Positions 24,313 to 35,529 are shown, numbered from the stretch's first letter. The stretch is DNA of 54,897 nucleotides from Chloroflexota bacterium (GCA_018662365.1 JABJGH010000025.1:1-54897), one strand, 5' to 3'. Notes: a model not told the origin generated them from the sequence alone. Numbers and translations are program-made.

Positions 24313-25752
24313 CTACCACGTTTCCAGTTTTTTCTTAATGTTTCCCAAGAAATAGTCACCAACCGCACCATCTAAAATGCGGTGATCAAACGTTAGCCCA
24401 ACCGTAACCATCGGTCTAATCGCAATGGCATCATCGATCACGACCGCGCGTTTTTCGATCATCCCTGTTCCCAATATGCCGCATTGTGGCTGATTAATGA
24501 TCGGGTTTGCAAATATCGACCCGCTTGTGCCATGGTTGGTGATTGTGAACGTGCCTCCTCGAACCTCATCTGGTCTGAGGTTTTTCTCTCTGGCACGTGT
24601 AGAAAGATCGTTGATCGATCGGGCAATACTCAACAAGGTCATCTCCCCCACATTTTTTATTACAGGCACAATTAGGCCTTCGGTATCCAATGAAACGGCC
24701 ACGCCGATATTTATATCCTTATGAAATTTGACACCTTCTTCTGACCATGAAGAGTTGACGATCGGATAAGTTTTAAGTGCCTGCGCAATCGCCGAGATAA
24801 AATAGGCGGTGAACGTTAAATGAACATTCTGATTGGTATAAGCTGATTTATTTTTATTGCGATCCTCTGCCACTCTACTCATATCAATATCCATGAAAGT
24901 GGATACATGAGGAGAAGTTTTGAGGCTTTCAACCATATGTTTGGCAATGGAACGCCGCACAGGGTTGAGTTTCATCACTGTGCCAGCTTCCAAACCACCG
25001 TAGGTTTCTTCGGTTGTAGGTTCGGGTTGGCCCGTAATTTGGCTTGCAATCGTATCAACGCCACCCGCTTCGATCACTCTTTGGATATCTTTTTTTGTAA
25101 TACGGCCCTCTTTACCAGTACCTGCAACCATTAATAGATTGATATTATTTTCTGCTGCCAACTTCGCTACGATCGGAGATATAAAAGCATTTTGTTTGGT
25201 GGGCATTTGTGCAGAAGATTGCTGAGTGGCATTTGCCCCTCCAGATGAAATAAATTGCCGAATATCCCACTGAGTTATTTGCCCGCCATTCCCAGTGCCA
25301 ACAACTTGGCTGGGTTGGATGCCATGTGCTGCCGCAAGTTTTGCTGCCAACGGGGAAACCACACCTTTTAACCAACTCCCACTTGATGAGGAGGGGGATG
25401 AGGTGGGTTTTTGGAGAACTGGTTTGGGGGGTTCTTGTTGAGTTTTAGGTTGAGTTGGTGCTTGAACAGGTTTTGCAGCGGGTGCAGAATCTGGTACATC
25501 TGGGATTTCTTCGCCCTTTTTTCCGATCCAGGCCAACACTTGGTTTACCTCGATCAAACTGTCTGGTGCGTGCATAATTTTAAGGACAATCCCCGAAATA
25601 GGGCTGGGCACTTCAGAATCAACCTTGTCGGTATTGATCTCGACCAGGCCTTCATATTCATCGATGGCGTCCCCTTCTTTCTTTAACCACCTAATAATGG
25701 TCGCTTCGGTTACACCTTCTCCCATTTCGGGCATAATAACCTGGGTTGCCAT
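24313..25752 (-). CDS. dihydrolipoamide acyltransferase (E2) with two peripheral-subunit-binding domains
   Basis: E2 of a 2-oxoacid dehydrogenase complex. It has one lipoyl domain (1-78, lipoyl lysine K43 in NTDKVDSEV), a Pro/Ser-rich linker, two peripheral-subunit-binding domains (about 132-168 and 191-228) and the catalytic domain with H457 and D461 (FDHRILDG). One such binding domain is usual, so the tandem pair is notable. A GGAGG site precedes the ATG. Acyl specificity (pyruvate, branched-chain or other) cannot be told. Confidence 0.93.
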   Translation of the reverse strand: MATQVIMPEMGEGVTEATIIRWLKKEGDAIDEYEGLVEINTDKVDSEVPSPISGIVLKIMHAPDSLIEVNQVLAWIGKKGEEIPDVPDSAPAAKPVQAPTQPKTQQEPPKPVLQKPTSSPSSSSGSWLKGVVSPLAAKLAAAHGIQPSQVVGTGNGGQITQWDIRQFISSGGANATQQSSAQMPTKQNAFISPIVAKLAAENNINLLMVAGTGKEGRITKKDIQRVIEAGGVDTIASQITGQPEPTTEETYGGLEAGTVMKLNPVRRSIAKHMVESLKTSPHVSTFMDIDMSRVAEDRNKNKSAYTNQNVHLTFTAYFISAIAQALKTYPIVNSSWSEEGVKFHKDINIGVAVSLDTEGLIVPVIKNVGEMTLLSIARSINDLSTRAREKNLRPDEVRGGTFTITNHGTSGSIFANPIINQPQCGILGTGMIEKRAVVIDDAIAIRPMVTVGLTFDHRILDGAVGDYFLGNIKKKLETW

Positions 25753-25805
25753 TTATCCTCCAAAATCACACTAAAATTGTCTTCTTAATTGTTTTATTTT
25801 ATCAG

Positions 25806-25840
25806 AAATAAAAATAGGAGCAGACGATGCTGCTCCTATT
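25806..25840 (-). terminator. intrinsic terminator after the Fe-S oxidoreductase
   Basis: An 11-bp stem, AATAGGAGCAG at 25813-25823 with CTGCTCCTATT at 25830-25840, is followed on the minus strand by TTTTTATTT. It ends the Fe-S oxidoreductase transcript, so E2 and E3 must have their own promoter in the ~60 nt before E2. Confidence 0.88.
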
Positions 25841-25854
25841 CAAATAAAACTCTG

Positions 25855-27835
<1,981 letters not shown>

Positions 27836-27852
<17 letters not shown>

Positions 27853-28021
27853 AGGATGCCCTCGATTTTAACCAAAGATTATGTTTTTTTTCACAGATAT
27901 TAAAGTTTACCATATTCGTTTTGATGGGACAAAGAAGGAGAGATATCGAAAGAGATTCCTCCGAGGATATTAAAAGATTTTGATTGTTGCTGGTTATTTC
28001 TTGGCTGGATAAATGATCCAT
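27836..28021 (-). CDS. candidate leader ORF ahead of the Fe-S oxidoreductase
   Basis: A 61-codon frame with GGGAGGA 6 nt before its ATG, lying 30 nt below a perfect-consensus promoter. Its stop codon falls 14-17 nt inside the oxidoreductase gene, so translation would be coupled to it. The product resembles no family I know and has two cysteines. It could be a real leader peptide or a chance frame behind a good ribosome binding site. Confidence 0.4.
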
Positions 28022-28050
28022 TAAATTCCTCCCTGGTACTATTTAGGTCA

Positions 28051-28079
28051 ATTATAGTACATAAGTTCTATATTGTCAA
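28051..28079 (-). promoter_or_regulatory. perfect-consensus sigma70 promoter
   Basis: On the minus strand TTGACA (28079-28074), a 17-nt spacer and TATAAT (28056-28051). No mismatch to consensus. It points to the leader ORF and the Fe-S oxidoreductase. On the plus strand a further TATAAT (about 28188-28193) precedes the gene at 28228. The rest of this 374-nt gap shows nothing else. Confidence 0.9.
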
Positions 28080-28227
28080 GGAATAATACTGGCTTTTATG
28101 GCTTTTGTGATAAATAACCGGACATTCAGGGATGACGATCCTTAGTAAAAAAGACCAGTGTGCTGTTATGCCAAATACCTGTCCGAGTATAATATGAAGA
28201 TAAATTTTCTACTTCTAGGAGGGTTTT

Positions 28228-29034
28228 ATGTGGAACTATGCTCGAAAAAACTGGGCGGAATGGTGGGTATCATTGCGAGGTGATATCGTGTTAGCAATTT
28301 TAGGTTTGATTGCTGCTTATATTGCTTCTCAATACGACTGCAAATTAATAAACATATCAAGGTTTTCATTTTCTACTAACGAGTTAGTTATAGGGATTTA
28401 TTTTGTAATCATAATTGCGATTGTATTGGCGATAATATATTCCTATTATTTAATTAAATCGTCCATTTGGGGCAAACGGGTCCAACTAGAATTAGTGTTT
28501 AACTCAAATCCAGGAAGAATTGGATTTGGGCGATATTTTGTAATGTATATAAATAACCGTTCTTTAGGCAACTTGATTAATTGTGATGTCAGGTTAATTA
28601 ACATACAAGCATCTGACGGAAAATGGGCTCCTGATTTAAATATGATAATTAGAGAGGACGCATTTTTGTGGGGAAGTGGGATGATTATATTTTCCGCGAA
28701 TGAAAGAGCCGGGAAAAAATCTATAGAGAAAAATAATCACCGCGATACTCTTGTAGATCTTTTACACACTGGAGACAACAATTCAAATAATAGGTTTTAT
28801 TTGACCCAACAATATCTTGGGGAAGGGATAAATGGTCCACCTGGAATTTATGATATGGATATTGCGATTAGAGGATTACATCTTGGACAATTCTTCAGTA
28901 TACCAGTCAGGATTAGATTTGTATTTGATGGCGAAATGAAATTAAGTGGCATACACGTTGAGGTTAATGAAGAAAACCGAATCAAGACAGCTGTTTTAGT
29001 ATTTGATGGAAACACTACAATGATTAAGGATTAA
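28228..29034 (+). CDS. uncharacterised protein with two N-terminal membrane helices
   Basis: A 268-residue protein with hydrophobic segments at about 18-35 and 50-75 and a soluble C-terminal part (FGRYFVMYINNRSLGN...), partly beta-like. No family recognised. GGAGGG lies 5-6 nt before the ATG, so it is probably a real gene. It is more AT-rich than its neighbours and isolated between two minus-strand operons, which fits recent acquisition (inference). A 50-codon frame follows in the same reading frame. Confidence 0.65.
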   Translation: MWNYARKNWAEWWVSLRGDIVLAILGLIAAYIASQYDCKLINISRFSFSTNELVIGIYFVIIIAIVLAIIYSYYLIKSSIWGKRVQLELVFNSNPGRIGFGRYFVMYINNRSLGNLINCDVRLINIQASDGKWAPDLNMIIREDAFLWGSGMIIFSANERAGKKSIEKNNHRDTLVDLLHTGDNNSNNRFYLTQQYLGEGINGPPGIYDMDIAIRGLHLGQFFSIPVRIRFVFDGEMKLSGIHVEVNEENRIKTAVLVFDGNTTMIKD

Positions 29035-29040
29035 TTATGC

Positions 29041-29193
29041 GTGATCCAAAAGAAAAAAGACACCGACTTCACCGATGAAATTGGGGGCGGTGAGGACGAT
29101 GTCTTTATAAAAGACGATTTTTTTCGTGTTTTAGACAGGGCTATTAGTTCACCAAAACCGCACGAGCAAGAAACAGGTGGAACGTCGGAGTAA
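29041..29193 (+). CDS. small acidic ORF directly after 28228-29034
   Basis: A 50-codon frame with a GTG start at 29041, ending TAA at 29193. The product is acidic and polar (DDVFIKDDFFRVLDRAISS segment). It is in the same frame as the upstream gene, separated from it only by TAA and two codons, so it may be translated after reinitiation or be the broken C-terminus of that gene. No family recognised. Confidence 0.4.
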   Translation: MIQKKKDTDFTDEIGGGEDDVFIKDDFFRVLDRAISSPKPHEQETGGTSE

Positions 29194-29326
29194 CTTCCTT
29201 TCGATTGTTGTAACTGAAATCATATTCATTCATATATTTGGAGAAAAGCAACAGAAACACTGAATTGTTTGAGAGTAATCATTTCCATCGAAGATTAGAT
29301 TTTTCTTCTTTCTTAGCCAACTAGAA

Positions 29327-29357
29327 CCCACCTTACTTTGTGTGGTGGGATTTATTT
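29327..29357 (+). terminator. intrinsic terminator after the 28.2-29.2 kb genes
   Basis: CCCACC (29327-29332) pairs with GGTGGG (29344-29349) and is followed by ATTTATTT. The T run lies on the plus strand, so it serves the plus-strand genes. Confidence 0.65.
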
Positions 29358-29431
29358 CTAACTATAATCTACCAGATTGATTACAAGAGGTCAGGGGATA
29401 TTCGCCTAAAAAATGACTTATTTTGAAATTA

Positions 29432-30775
29432 TTACTCGATCGAATCAAAATACTCCAGGGCGGCTAAAATAACCGGGTCGGTATCTAAAGTTACGAAATC
29501 CCAATCACTTTCTACTGTTAGATCTGGGATAATGCCATCATTTTCCCAATCAATTTCAGGATGATTGATTGGTTTAAAAGTATCGTGGGCGATCCAGGCT
29601 CTGGATCCATCCTTAAAGTCATAACCCCATAAGGTTTCTACATTTCCATCTGTCGTTTGGCCAATGAGATAGGCTCTTTCTTGATCTTGAAGTATGCCAG
29701 AAGAGATTTCTCCAAAACTTACCGTACCCTCACCGACCAAAACAACTAATGGCATTTCTTGAGAGTTGAAGATGTGCTTTGGTCTGATGTTAAGCGCTTC
29801 TTGTTGATTTCGGTTCGTAAAATGTCCAACAATTCCGGAGACGAAATAACTTATTGTATTGCCCATCACATTGTCAAAACCACCCCCATTAAAACGGTTG
29901 TCAATGATCAAGCCATCAAGCTCTCCCATTTCCTCTAAAGCTTCTCCGACCTGGTTGTCGATAGAGTTCTCAGAAAAGGTGGGAATAAATAAATATCCAA
30001 TTTTTAATTTTCCGGGACTATCGAGGGTTTCAAATGGAACGGGATAGGTAGCCACGATCTTTTCTCTAACGAGAGTGATTTCTCTAGGGTCCTCGCCCGG
30101 GGTTTGGACAGTGATGGTTACGGAAGTACCGGGTGTGCCGATGATCTGGTCAGAGAGGGTATCGTGCTCAGTCAGCACAGGAAGGTCTCCAACGAATAGG
30201 ATACTGTCGTGGGATTTGATGCCCGCCTTTTCTGCGGGGCCATCCTTAAATGTCAGTAAAACGACTGCCCGATCGCGTTCGGGGATGATGCTGACCCAGA
30301 CGCCAATGCCGCCATAATCCGATTCCCCTAAATAATCGGCTTCCTCAGCATCAACTTCGGCGGGGGTGAGGAAAACGGAGTGCTGATCGCCCAGGCCATA
30401 CACGAGCTCATACATTAATTCATAGAATTCCACATTTCTCAAACCAGCCTCGATCAATAGGTTTGTATCTAAAAAGGTTTGATCCCAATCGAGGCCATTA
30501 AAGTCTTCGTATAAATATTCTTCATTAACCACATCCCAAAGGTCTTTAAAGATGGATAACTGCTCTTTTGTGGAAAGATCTTCTTGCAAAAAACTTCGCT
30601 GACTATTTTGCGTAGGTGTTGGAATAACTTCTACCGTGGCAGTTGGCTCTGGGGTTATGGTGTTTGGCAGGGCAGTGGGCAGGGGGGTAGGCGTATTTGT
30701 GACTGCTTGGCATGCAAAACTTGTGAGAACCAAGATGAGTATAAAGACAAAGATTTTTCGAGATGTTTTATTCAT
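29432..30775 (-). CDS. S41 family peptidase-like lipoprotein (C-terminal processing protease type)
   Basis: A lipoprotein (lipobox TSFAC, cysteine about 22) with a Thr/Pro-rich linker, a PDZ domain (DYGGIGVWVSIIPERDRAVV through AGIKSHDSILFVGD) and an S41 catalytic region. The candidate nucleophile is the serine in GTVSFGEISSGIL. In C-terminal processing proteases a lysine follows in GxxTxGKG, but here it reads GQTTDGNVE, so the lysine is absent. The enzyme may use another base or be a non-classical S41 member. It follows the MFS gene by 35 nt on the same strand. Confidence 0.85.
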   Translation of the reverse strand: MNKTSRKIFVFILILVLTSFACQAVTNTPTPLPTALPNTITPEPTATVEVIPTPTQNSQRSFLQEDLSTKEQLSIFKDLWDVVNEEYLYEDFNGLDWDQTFLDTNLLIEAGLRNVEFYELMYELVYGLGDQHSVFLTPAEVDAEEADYLGESDYGGIGVWVSIIPERDRAVVLLTFKDGPAEKAGIKSHDSILFVGDLPVLTEHDTLSDQIIGTPGTSVTITVQTPGEDPREITLVREKIVATYPVPFETLDSPGKLKIGYLFIPTFSENSIDNQVGEALEEMGELDGLIIDNRFNGGGFDNVMGNTISYFVSGIVGHFTNRNQQEALNIRPKHIFNSQEMPLVVLVGEGTVSFGEISSGILQDQERAYLIGQTTDGNVETLWGYDFKDGSRAWIAHDTFKPINHPEIDWENDGIIPDLTVESDWDFVTLDTDPVILAALEYFDSIE

Positions 30776-30810
30776 GGATTAACCTAAGAGTAGATTTTTG
30801 AACCGGGGAC

Positions 30811-31989
30811 TTAAATTATTGGTGAATTTGCTTCTTTTGAAACGTGCACATATTGTAGTGCAATTAAGGCAAAAACATTAATTCCTGCGGAAACGAATGC
30901 GTTGGTGGTGAAGCCATAGGCAAAAATTGCGGGGGTGACCCAGGCAGCCACGGCTCGCCCTAAGGATGTGGTGGCGATGTTTACTGCCATCAGCGTTGCG
31001 CGGGCTTTTGGGAGGACTTCGGTCATCAGGGGCATGCTGGATACAAAGGTAAATTCGAAGAAGAAATAAAAGAGGAACAGACCTACTAAGGCGGAGGTTT
31101 GAGATTTGGCAATAAAGGGGAGGGCAATGCCGGCGAGACTGTTGCAGATCAAGCCAATTGCGATCGCTCGTTTTTTACCTATACGGTCTGAAACGAGACT
31201 GACCAGGCTTTCGCCGCCAAACTCGGAAATGCCGATCACAACCGAGGCTAAGCCCAGTGCGGCTACTTGTAATTGGAAAGAGTCTTCCAGCCAAACACCA
31301 AAGACCAGGTTAACTACCTCATTTGAAAGACTGAGGAATAAGGTCATTGAGAGGCCCGCTATGGCTGCTCCGCTGGTGAAGACGCTGCCGAAATTTTGGA
31401 ACATGCTTGGTTTATCTTTTTTAACGGCTGGGTCTTTCGGCAACATTAAGTAGACGACAATGAAAGATAGCAAAGCTAAAATGGCTAATAAGGGGAAGGG
31501 AGCCAACCAACCCCCTCTGGCGATTAAGAATCCGACCAGGGGCATGCCTAAAAAGTATGAACCCGACCAACCCATTTCTGTGATGGCGATCACTGCGCCG
31601 CGGCGTTCGTAGGGCACATGATCGCCTAGATAGGCCTGCATGGCAGGATCATGGGCAAATTTACCCAGGGTTGCCAAAACTAAGGAAATGATCAAGCCTA
31701 TGTAGGTTGGCCAAATAATAACTACAGTCATTCCTGCGATCAATAAAAATAATCCTAGGAGCATGCCCGACTTGCGCCCGCGGCTATCGGCCACTGAGGC
31801 TAATACTGGCCCAAAGATACCGGCGACGGAACGGATCGATAATGCTCTAGCAGCTTGCACAAGGGAAATGTTTAACCCGCGACTTATATGGGGCAAGAAG
31901 GGGTAAACCATCCGAAAGGCAGTGTTGATCACAATACGGATGAGGGTGAAAATAAATACCTGGACGCGGATTCGGGGAGTTTTGATCAT
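30811..31989 (-). CDS. MFS transporter
   Basis: A 392-residue, twelve-helix major facilitator. The motif-A-like loop VASVADSRGRKSGMLLG after helix 2 and a repeat-like DRIGKKRAIAIG in the second half mark the family. Substrate unknown. Its ATG overlaps the HAD gene stop by 4 nt (31986-31989), and the S41 gene follows, so the three form one operon. Confidence 0.9.
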   Translation of the reverse strand: MIKTPRIRVQVFIFTLIRIVINTAFRMVYPFLPHISRGLNISLVQAARALSIRSVAGIFGPVLASVADSRGRKSGMLLGLFLLIAGMTVVIIWPTYIGLIISLVLATLGKFAHDPAMQAYLGDHVPYERRGAVIAITEMGWSGSYFLGMPLVGFLIARGGWLAPFPLLAILALLSFIVVYLMLPKDPAVKKDKPSMFQNFGSVFTSGAAIAGLSMTLFLSLSNEVVNLVFGVWLEDSFQLQVAALGLASVVIGISEFGGESLVSLVSDRIGKKRAIAIGLICNSLAGIALPFIAKSQTSALVGLFLFYFFFEFTFVSSMPLMTEVLPKARATLMAVNIATTSLGRAVAAWVTPAIFAYGFTTNAFVSAGINVFALIALQYVHVSKEANSPII

Positions 31990-32618
31990 AAAGCAAATAA
32001 CTCATCAAGGGAATTCAAGATCGGCACTTGGCTTTTTTGTAATCTCTCCATGCTTTGATGTCCACTATAGATCAGCACAGAATCGATGCCGAGATCTTGG
32101 GCCAATTGATGGTCATGTAAGGTGTCCCCGACCATCAAGAGTTGCTCGGCGGGAAGGTCTAATTCTTTCATCCATTCCCGGCCGATATCTAACTTGCCAT
32201 AGGCATGGTGGTTATCTAAACCCCGCACGGAGATGAATTGATCGAATAAGCCGTAATGTTTGACGATCTGATGAAGCGAGGATTGAATGCTGGCGGAGAT
32301 GACCGACTGGGGGATGCCTGCTTGGTTGATCTTTTTTATGGAGGCAATTCCTTCTGCCCGCAGGGGACATTCAAATTTCCGGACTTCATATTGCTCGATG
32401 AACCGATCACTGAGGGTTTCGAAGGGGACTTTATTAAAATCAAATCCTGCCACAGAATAGTAGTCTTTCACGGGGAAGCGAAAAACATCTGCGTAGACTT
32501 GCTCGCTGATTGCGGGTAAGTTTTGAGCGGTCAATTGCTGGTTGATGATCTCGACACAAAGCCAAGCATCATCTAATAAGGTGCCGTTCCAATCCCAGAT
32601 GATATGTTTGTATTTCAT
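31986..32618 (-). CDS. HAD family hydrolase (phosphatase)
   Basis: A haloacid-dehalogenase phosphatase of about 210 residues. The nucleophile motif WDWNGTLLDD (motif I, DxNG variant), the motif II serine (SVISAS), the motif III lysine (GKLD) and MVGDTLHDHQLA (motif IV) are present. The N-terminal start is placed at MKYKHIIWDWNG (32618); an ATG 69 nt upstream would add a Pro-rich tail not seen in the family. No clear ribosome binding site. Substrate unknown. Confidence 0.88.
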   Translation of the reverse strand: MKYKHIIWDWNGTLLDDAWLCVEIINQQLTAQNLPAISEQVYADVFRFPVKDYYSVAGFDFNKVPFETLSDRFIEQYEVRKFECPLRAEGIASIKKINQAGIPQSVISASIQSSLHQIVKHYGLFDQFISVRGLDNHHAYGKLDIGREWMKELDLPAEQLLMVGDTLHDHQLAQDLGIDSVLIYSGHQSMERLQKSQVPILNSLDELFAL

Positions 32619-32742
32619 AGTTGAAAATTTTACCAGGAAGCGGGGGGATGGGGGAATATTTATAGACGGAAAATGTGCAATCGCCAATTATTTTGAGAAA
32701 TGGAGAAAAGTAACAAGGCTCAGAAAAGAACCTGTATAAATA

Positions 32743-32765
32743 AAGGGCTGGAATTTCCAGCCCTT
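32743..32765 (-). terminator. intrinsic terminator after the DUF1801 gene
   Basis: A near-perfect inverted repeat, AAGGGCTGGAA (32743-32753) with TTCCAGCCCTT (32755-32765), is followed on the minus strand by TATTTAT, ending the hutU-DUF1801 direction. Confidence 0.8.
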
Positions 32766-32788
32766 CCTAATCTAATAATCATTCTCCC

Positions 32789-33154
32789 CTAGCAAATTTC
32801 ACTGTCTGAAAGAAAACTCTCTTTGAGAAGTTTTTCAACAATTGCAAAATCGATCTTTTCAGGTTTTGTGTAACGAACGCAACCTTTTCCTAAGTTAATG
32901 CCCTTGAGAGCTTCTCGCTGGGAGTCTAATACATCCTCTTTTAGCACATAGAGGGAGATGTAATTTTTTTGGCTGGCAAAGGCAATTTCTATTTCTGAGC
33001 CTTTAGGTTTATAGCTTGGCATGCCATATTCCATGCTCTCTTCGTATCCGACAAGATGTTCAAGGCAAAGTTCTCGAATTTTGATCAAGGCTTCAAGCCG
33101 CTCTGCCGGCACTTCTTTCAAATATTCATCGACGTTTTTTGATTTACTTTGCAT
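32789..33154 (-). CDS. DUF1801 (YdhG/iron-chaperone-like) protein
   Basis: A 121-residue protein matching the DUF1801 fold: KNVDEYLKEVPAERLEALIKIRELC at the start, MEYGMPSYKP in the middle and GKGCVRYTKPEKID near the end. Some relatives bind iron (frataxin-like), so the role is uncertain. It starts 35 nt after hutU on the same strand. Confidence 0.82.
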   Translation of the reverse strand: MQSKSKNVDEYLKEVPAERLEALIKIRELCLEHLVGYEESMEYGMPSYKPKGSEIEIAFASQKNYISLYVLKEDVLDSQREALKGINLGKGCVRYTKPEKIDFAIVEKLLKESFLSDSEIC

Positions 33155-33189
33155 TTCTTATTCCTTGCTGAATAAACTTTTAAAGGCAT

Positions 33190-34842
33190 TTACTTCATCA
33201 TGGGGATCTGGATGCCATGTTTTTTGGCGTGGTCAATGGCAATCTGATAGCCTGCATCCGCATGGCGTACAACGCCCATACCAGGGTCCATGGTTAGCAC
33301 GCGTTCCAGGCGGATGGCCGCTTCGGGGCTGCCGTCGGCGACGATCACTTGACCGGCATGCTGGCTATAGCCGATCCCTACGCCACCACCATGGTGGAAG
33401 GAGACCCACGTTGCCCCACCAATGGCATTGACCAATAGATTTAAGATCGGCCAATCGCTGACCGCATCGGTGCCGTCTTTCATTGATTCTGTTTCCCGGT
33501 TGGGGGAGGCGACCGAACCAGCGTCTAAATGGTCGCGCCCGATGACGATCGGGGCTTTCAGGGTGCCATCGGCGACCATTTGATTAAATTTTAGACCGGC
33601 TTTGGCGCGTTCGCCATAGCCTAACCAGCAAATCCTTGCGGGCAAACCCTGGAAGGGAATTTGCTCCTTGGCCATATTGAGCCAGCGGTGCAAATGTGCA
33701 TCTTCGGGGAAAAGTTCTTTGATCGCTTCATCGGTGCGATAGATATCTTCTGGATCACCTGAGAGGGCAACCCAGCGGAAGGGTCCTTTGCCTTCACAGA
33801 AAAGAGGGCGGATGTAAGCTGGAACGAAGCCGGGGAAATCGAAGGCGTTTTTCAGGCCCCCTTCAAAAGCCCTTTGGCGCAAATTGTTTCCGTAATCAAA
33901 AACTTCTGCCCCGCGTTTTTGCATTTCCAACATCGCTTCGACGTGCTGCACCATGGAGGCTACAGAACGTTGGGCATATTGATCAGGGTCTTTTTCTCTT
34001 AATTCGTTTGCTTCGGCCATGCTAAGGCCAGTGGGAATATATGAATAAATATCATGGGCCGAGGTTTGATCTGTGACCACATCGGGGGTTACACCACGGA
34101 CAACCATTTCTGCATAGACATCGGCGGCGTTACCGATCAAGCCGATGGATTTAGGTTCTTCATCCTTGACGGTGTCCTCCACGAGGGTCATTGCTTCTTC
34201 GAGGGTGTCGACGACGACATCGACATAGCCAATATCTAATCGGCGTTGGGCTCGTTCGGGGTCCACCTCAACGACCAATCCGACACCTTCGTTCATGGTG
34301 ATGGCCAGGGGTTGAGCTCCGCCCATGCCGCCCAATCCGGCAGTGAGGGTAAATTTACCTTTGAGGGAGTCCCAACCGCGCTGTTTGGCTAAGGAGCCAA
34401 GGGTTTCATAGGTGCCTTGGAGAATGCCCTGGGTGCCAATATAGATCCAGGAGCCGGCGGTCATTTGACCATACATCATCAAACCTTTGGCTGCCAACTC
34501 ATCGAAATGTTCTTGGGTGGCCCAATAGGGGACGAGATTTGAATTTGCGATGATCACCTTGGGGGCATCTTCGTGTGTTTTAAAGACGGCTACGGGTTTC
34601 CCAGACTGTACTAGAAGGGTTTCATCGACATTCATATTTTTCAGAGAGTCTAAGATGGCGTCGAAAGATTCCCAATTTCGGGCAGCTTGCCCGCGGCCAC
34701 CATACACCACCAAATTATCTGGAAATTCGGCAACCTCGGGGTCAAGGTTATTTTGTAGCATTCGATAGGGGGCTTCGATCAGCCAGTTTTTGCAAGTTAG
34801 TGTGGTTCCTCTTGGGGCACGAACAGGTCTTGGACCAGACAT
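33190..34842 (-). CDS. hutU: urocanate hydratase
   Basis: HutU converts urocanate to imidazolone propionate in histidine breakdown, using a tightly bound NAD. The NAD motif [12 protein letters not shown], the catalytic-region [11 protein letters not shown] and the [17 protein letters not shown] block are diagnostic. Length (550) is normal. hutH, hutI and hutG are not in the window. The gene lies downstream of an Rrf2 regulator and of a 26-bp palindrome (34978-35003) that could be its operator. Confidence 0.96.
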   Translation of the reverse strand: MSGPRPVRAPRGTTLTCKNWLIEAPYRMLQNNLDPEVAEFPDNLVVYGGRGQAARNWESFDAILDSLKNMNVDETLLVQSGKPVAVFKTHEDAPKVIIANSNLVPYWATQEHFDELAAKGLMMYGQMTAGSWIYIGTQGILQGTYETLGSLAKQRGWDSLKGKFTLTAGLGGMGGAQPLAITMNEGVGLVVEVDPERAQRRLDIGYVDVVVDTLEEAMTLVEDTVKDEEPKSIGLIGNAADVYAEMVVRGVTPDVVTDQTSAHDIYSYIPTGLSMAEANELREKDPDQYAQRSVASMVQHVEAMLEMQKRGAEVFDYGNNLRQRAFEGGLKNAFDFPGFVPAYIRPLFCEGKGPFRWVALSGDPEDIYRTDEAIKELFPEDAHLHRWLNMAKEQIPFQGLPARICWLGYGERAKAGLKFNQMVADGTLKAPIVIGRDHLDAGSVASPNRETESMKDGTDAVSDWPILNLLVNAIGGATWVSFHHGGGVGIGYSQHAGQVIVADGSPEAAIRLERVLTMDPGMGVVRHADAGYQIAIDHAKKHGIQIPMMK

Positions 34843-34977
34843 AGAAACTCCTGAATAATTTAATAGATGGGCATTGTGTGTAAATTAAACCATATTTAAT
34901 ATTAAAGGGATAACTAAATCATAAATGCAGGGTAATGATTGCGTATCTCGTTCAGCTTCCCCCATTATACGCGTGAA

Positions 34978-35003
34978 CTAACCAAACAGATCTGTTTGGT
35001 TAG
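34978..35003. repeat. 26-bp perfect palindrome between Rrf2 and hutU genes
   Basis: Left half CTAACCAAACAGA, right half TCTGTTTGGTTAG, exact reverse complements. No T run follows on either strand, so it is not a standard terminator. It lies 16 nt beyond the end of the Rrf2 gene and 135 nt before the hutU ATG, so it may be an operator or a stable RNA hairpin. Confidence 0.9.
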
Positions 35004-35019
35004 CTTGAATGCAAAATAC

Positions 35020-35433
35020 TTAAGCTACAGCGACTTTTTGTTTGATCAGATCGCCGAAATTGGTGCTTTCAAGGCGATTGACCAGATCTTCTTGAGCGTC
35101 ACGCCAAATTTTGCGCATCACACAAGATTTGATTGAGCACTCATGGCCACCATTTACACATTCATTGAGTAAGATCGGTCCATCAATTGCTTCAACAACT
35201 TCTAATAAATTGATCTCTTTTGGCGTTCGGGCGAGTGTCACTCCACCTCGGGCGCCTCTCATTGTCTGAAGTAATCCGGCGACAGATAATTGTGCGATGA
35301 TCTTTGCCAAGAAGGATAGGGGGATATCTTGTTCTTTAGCAATTTGGCTGGTGGCTGCTTTTTCATTGGGCGCCAATTCTGCTAAATACATAATTGCGCG
35401 TACTGCGTAGTCGGCTTGTCTTGTTATTTGCAT
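35020..35433 (-). CDS. Rrf2 family Fe-S regulator
   Basis: A 137-residue Rrf2 protein. The winged helix-turn-helix occupies about 1-80 (ITRQADYAVRAIMYLAEL, GARGGVTLAR). C92, C99 and C104 (Cx6Cx4C) sit where IscR and NsrR bind an Fe-S cluster, so it probably senses Fe-S, oxygen or NO. The spacing is not the IscR Cx5Cx5C, and the effector is unknown. It is divergent from ugd. A perfect hairpin at 35512-35529 lies in the shared region. Confidence 0.9.
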   Translation of the reverse strand: MQITRQADYAVRAIMYLAELAPNEKAATSQIAKEQDIPLSFLAKIIAQLSVAGLLQTMRGARGGVTLARTPKEINLLEVVEAIDGPILLNECVNGGHECSIKSCVMRKIWRDAQEDLVNRLESTNFGDLIKQKVAVA

Positions 35434-35511
35434 GACCTTTTACCTCTTCTTAAACAATATATTACGATAGGATTTCTCTTATATAATTGTAGATTTTATA
35501 CGCAGGATAAC

Positions 35512-35529
35512 AAGGGACGGATGTCCCTT
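35512..35529. repeat. 18-nt inverted repeat between Rrf2 and ugd genes
   Basis: AAGGGAC-GGAT-GTCCCTT is a perfect 7-bp stem. It sits 79 nt upstream of the Rrf2 start and 122 nt before ugd. A short T run (TTTC) follows on the plus strand. It could be an operator for the Rrf2 protein or a weak terminator. Confidence 0.6.
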
